A DNA stretch of 64,000 nt from Bolinopsis microptera (lineage: Eukaryota > Ctenophora > Tentaculata > Lobata > Bolinopsidae), in the NCBI RefSeq assembly GCF_026151205.1, contig NC_087072.1, forward strand, positions 19,622,103 to 19,686,102. Direction: 5' to 3'. The first letter of the stretch is position 1. Every line of letters begins with the position of its first letter. The position numbers and the translations under genes were made by a program. Below are positions 61,388-64,000 of the stretch, in pieces. A model generated the notes under the pieces. It was given only the letters and a program-made list of their open reading frames with translations, was not told the origin of the DNA and did not search any database.

Positions 61388-62183
61388 GAGTTGAAAAATA
61401 CGTATTTAACGTATTTTATAAAATATCAAAAAAACATTAAATACGGCGTATTTTATTTTCGCTGAATAAAATTCGTTAAAATAGGTACGTTACAAGTGAT
61501 TTTGTAGCATTAAGAGCTCCAATGAAATAATAAGTACTATTTCTAATTATACAAGTTAAAAGTTTGATTAAAACTCGCGTAGCTCTGTAGTTGATCACCT
61601 CGCGTATGATTTAAGGGAACTGTGCACGTGCTAAAGCGTACCAAAGCGTGCAAATACGAATTATTGCGCGCTAAAATTCTGAGCCTCGTCTGTAGTGCTT
61701 CTGCCTGTGAAACTAACTGGTCCTCTTGGGAATATATTGTTGATAAACGCAGAAATAGACTAGCAACGGATAAGGCCATAAAGCTAGTAGGCATTAATGC
61801 CAACCTTCGACTTATCCAAAACATGGAGAAATGTGATTTCAATGATGATTACGATTCATCTGAGTAATTGTGTTCTTAATTGTGTATTTATTGAAACTTT
61901 TTTACGGACGATTTTCTACACAAATATGAATATTTTTCTGCGTTCAATTCCAAAAGTAAATTCCAATCCCGTTCAAGGGAACAAAATAAATGAAATTGAA
62001 TCGTAATGACGATGTGTCTGAAAAAATTGCGAACGAAAGACATAACTTATTAAGTTTTTGAATGCAATTACGAAAAAAATAGGCAAACGTATTTTAACGT
62101 ATTTTTGACGTATTTTATTTCTAAGCAAAAAAACGTTAAATACGGCGTATTTAAAAAATTATCTCACGTATTTTTCAACTCTG
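61388..62183 (+). mobile_element. hAT deletion derivative
   Basis: Termini CAGAGTTGAAAAATACGT and its complement (CAACTCTG at the right end). The flanking 8-mers TTTTTTAC (61380-61387) and CTTTTTAC (62184-62191) match at 7 of 8 positions, the duplication length of hAT. Subterminal AATACGGCGTATTT motifs lie near both ends. It retains only the transposase C-terminus. Confidence 0.88.
61622..61867 (+). pseudogene. hAT transposase C-terminal dimerisation domain, remnant
   Basis: SASACETNWSSWEYIVDKRR followed by NRLATDKAIKLVGINANLRL matches the hAT dimerisation (hATC) pattern: A-C-E-x-NWS, then RNRL, then KLV-x-I-x-x-NLRL. The N-terminal BED finger and DDE catalytic core are missing, so it is inactive alone. 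The 81-residue frame ends in an acidic tail. Confidence 0.82.
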
Positions 62184-62362
62184 CTTTTTACCACCTTTCT
62201 TGTTTGTCGAATATCTTTAGTTGTGAACATCGTAAAAGGTTGCGGATCAATCGAGTGTGTTCATATTATCAGGAAGAAAAACTTTTGTTCAAACAATTTT
62301 TACGTCAGATAATAAGTTAATTGGATAATTATCAATTAACTAATTAGCAAAATTCTAAAAAT

Positions 62363-62565
62363 TTTTTATTGGCTCAAAATGATCGGAATAGCTTGAAACA
62401 CGGAGAAAAGTATTTTTTAGAAAAACTTTGAAAATTTTTCACTTACATTTTTTTTCGAGACTTTGAAAAAATTTCGAAAATTCAAAATATTTTTTCCGCC
62501 AAAAGTGATCAAACCGCATGAAACACGGAGAAAAATGCCTTTCAAAAAAACTTAGTGAATTTTTC
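62363..62565 (+). repeat. Diverged tandem duplication, ~126-bp period
   Basis: GAAACACGGAGAAAA with flanking A/T-rich sequence occurs at about 62395 and 62520 within two similar ~76-bp blocks (62363-62440, 62489-62565). Confidence 0.6.
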
Positions 62566-63109
62566 GTTTCAAGAATACTTAATTCGCCAATTTTTGTAGT
62601 TGGAGTTCAGTAAATCTCGGCAGATTTTAGTAATCAGGAATTACTAAGTGAAGAGGTCTGAAACTGAAAAACGTTAACCATACGATCGCGCGGCGATATA
62701 AGAGTTTCATAAACTAATTTTCACAGAAACTGCACCAATGGCACAGTCAAGATCGAAACGATAGCCTGCTGTACTGTCATTTTATTGATTTCAATGATGA
62801 ATCAGTGGGGTTAAGATAATCACATTTGTAATAAATAAACATCTCTGTACCGTCAATTGTGCTAATCTAAACCAGCCTACCTGTATTACCAGACCTCTTC
62901 TTTTCCTCGACAATCAAACCAAGTTGTTCATATCGCATTTGGTGGGTGATGTAAGTAGTAATGCGCTTAGTCAATAAAGACACCGTGATTTTTATTAAAA
63001 GGAGATGATGAAGCAAGTATTCATAACACAAAGAAGAATGGTTGGTGGGAATTGGGACCCACTTAAATCACCTTAACACAGTGCCCTCAGTAATCCATCC
63101 TGTCATTAA

Positions 63110-63148
63110 AATTATTTGTTATATAGTATAGTGTTGAAAGTATTGAAA
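63110..63148 (-). repeat. Dispersed ~36-bp repeat, copy 4 (inverted)
   Basis: Reverse complement reads ACTTTCAACACTATACTATA then ACAAATAATT. It lies just left of the foldback element at 63.2 kb. Confidence 0.6.
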
Positions 63149-63157
63149 CTAATACAT

Positions 63158-64000
63158 ATCGAGCTGTGTTCAATCAGACTACGACACAATACGTGTATAT
63201 TATATGGCTCTTAATGACTAATGAGGTTTATGTAACGCTTTATACCGTGAGAAACCCGGTATAGAGACGTTTTAAAGTTTATCACGAAAACGTATACTTG
63301 GCCTCATGGCTCATTTACCGTTCGAAGAAGGCAAGAACAGATCAGGGAAACTAAGGAACAGCCAGGTCCAGGAAGCAAGTGTAAATACACCTTCCAACAT
63401 CAACTGTGATTTGTTTTGTATTGTTCTGCATACCGCTTCATTTACTATGCTGGATCGGTGGTTACCTCAAATCACCCCCATATGTCAGGGTCGGCTAAAC
63501 GTAAAATCAGCAAGGGTAACATACTGGCAAGGGTAAGATGTAGATACGAATGACGGGCAAGGGGTAATAAAAAACCAGTAATAATTAATTCAGTGAAATG
63601 TTCCACGAGAGTCAGGATATTTTGGAAATTGCTAATAGAGACAGATCCTGATCAGGAAGGATTGTTAATGTTATTGAGGGTGTTGATTTGAAATCCGGAC
63701 GTCGTGAGGTAAAAATACAGGTTCTTCCCGTAGGATATTCGGGGCCATGATGATCAGCTCAGGATTAATGTGGAGTTGAAAATTTAAGCTTTCTGGTCTT
63801 TTTCGCCTTCTTTGAGCTGTCAAAGAGCCATGAGGCCAAGTAGACGTTTTCGTGCTAAACTGTTAAACCTCTCCATACTGGGCCTCTCACTGGAGTAACG
63901 AGAAGTGTACGCTATAGAACGTTTCATATACCTCATTAAGGGCCATAATATAATATACACGTATTGCATTGTGTCGTATTGTGATTGAATACAGCTCGAT
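63158..64000. mobile_element. Foldback element with ~190-bp inverted repeats, reaching the window end
   Basis: 63158-63340 and 63790-64000 are inverted repeats (ATCGAGCTGT, ACGTGTATATTATA, CACGAAAACGT, ACTTGGCCTCATGGCTC on the plus strand at left) with moderate divergence. The outer boundary is not visible because the window ends. The interior of about 450 bp has no recognised frame. Confidence 0.75.

Overview
The window is animal (metazoan) nuclear DNA. It is AT-rich and intron-bearing, with GT-AG splice sites and a heavy load of transposons and satellites. There is no bacterial gene layout, no CRISPR array, and I recognised no rRNA or tRNA gene. Two host genes can be modelled, both on the minus strand. 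One encodes a neuronal calcium sensor of the hippocalcin/neurocalcin/VILIP type (five exons, 22391 down to 4077). The other encodes a COE/EBF (Collier/Olf/EBF) transcription factor (eight visible exons, 58109 down to 54859, 5' exon not found). COE genes are restricted to animals. The calcium sensor is very conserved, whereas the COE protein is divergent after its IPT domain. Together with the RTE, CR1/Jockey-type and hAT elements this suggests an invertebrate, possibly early-branching, but I cannot name the phylum.

Layout. 0.3-1.2 kb: decayed RTE-type LINE fragment and a MITE-like end. 2.8-3.7 kb: palindromic mariner-like element with very long inverted repeats. 4.1-22.4 kb: the calcium-sensor gene. 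Its 13.4-kb second intron holds a TIR element with ten copies of a 16-bp motif (8.0-9.5 kb), a second TA-flanked TIR element (10.8-11.2 kb), a LINE 3' fragment, microsatellites and a 17-bp minisatellite. 23.4-33.5 kb: mostly unrecognised AT-rich DNA with five minisatellites and a small FLYWCH-like gene candidate. 34.0-38.7 kb: a nearly complete CR1/Jockey-type LINE with one frameshift, plus tails of related copies. 40.9-47.4 kb: an apparently intact two-ORF LINE with a PHD finger in ORF1. 47.9-49.4 kb: a GC-rich region of scrambled inverted repeats. 49.8 kb: telomere-like repeats. 50.7-54.1 kb: an unusual element bounded by poly-G/poly-C ends and a 7-bp target duplication, filled with a 2.5-kb GGA satellite. 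54.9-58.1 kb: the COE gene. 61.4-62.2 kb: a hAT deletion derivative. 63.2 kb to the end: a foldback element.

The two host genes do not form an operon and no functional link is visible beyond shared orientation. The most novel material is in the non-coding mobile elements. Three unrelated-looking TIR elements (8.0, 10.8 and 50.7 kb) share one architecture: a short terminal motif re-used as reiterated subterminal copies. Splice sites and exon phases were worked out by hand; every transposon family name is from motif recognition, not a database search.
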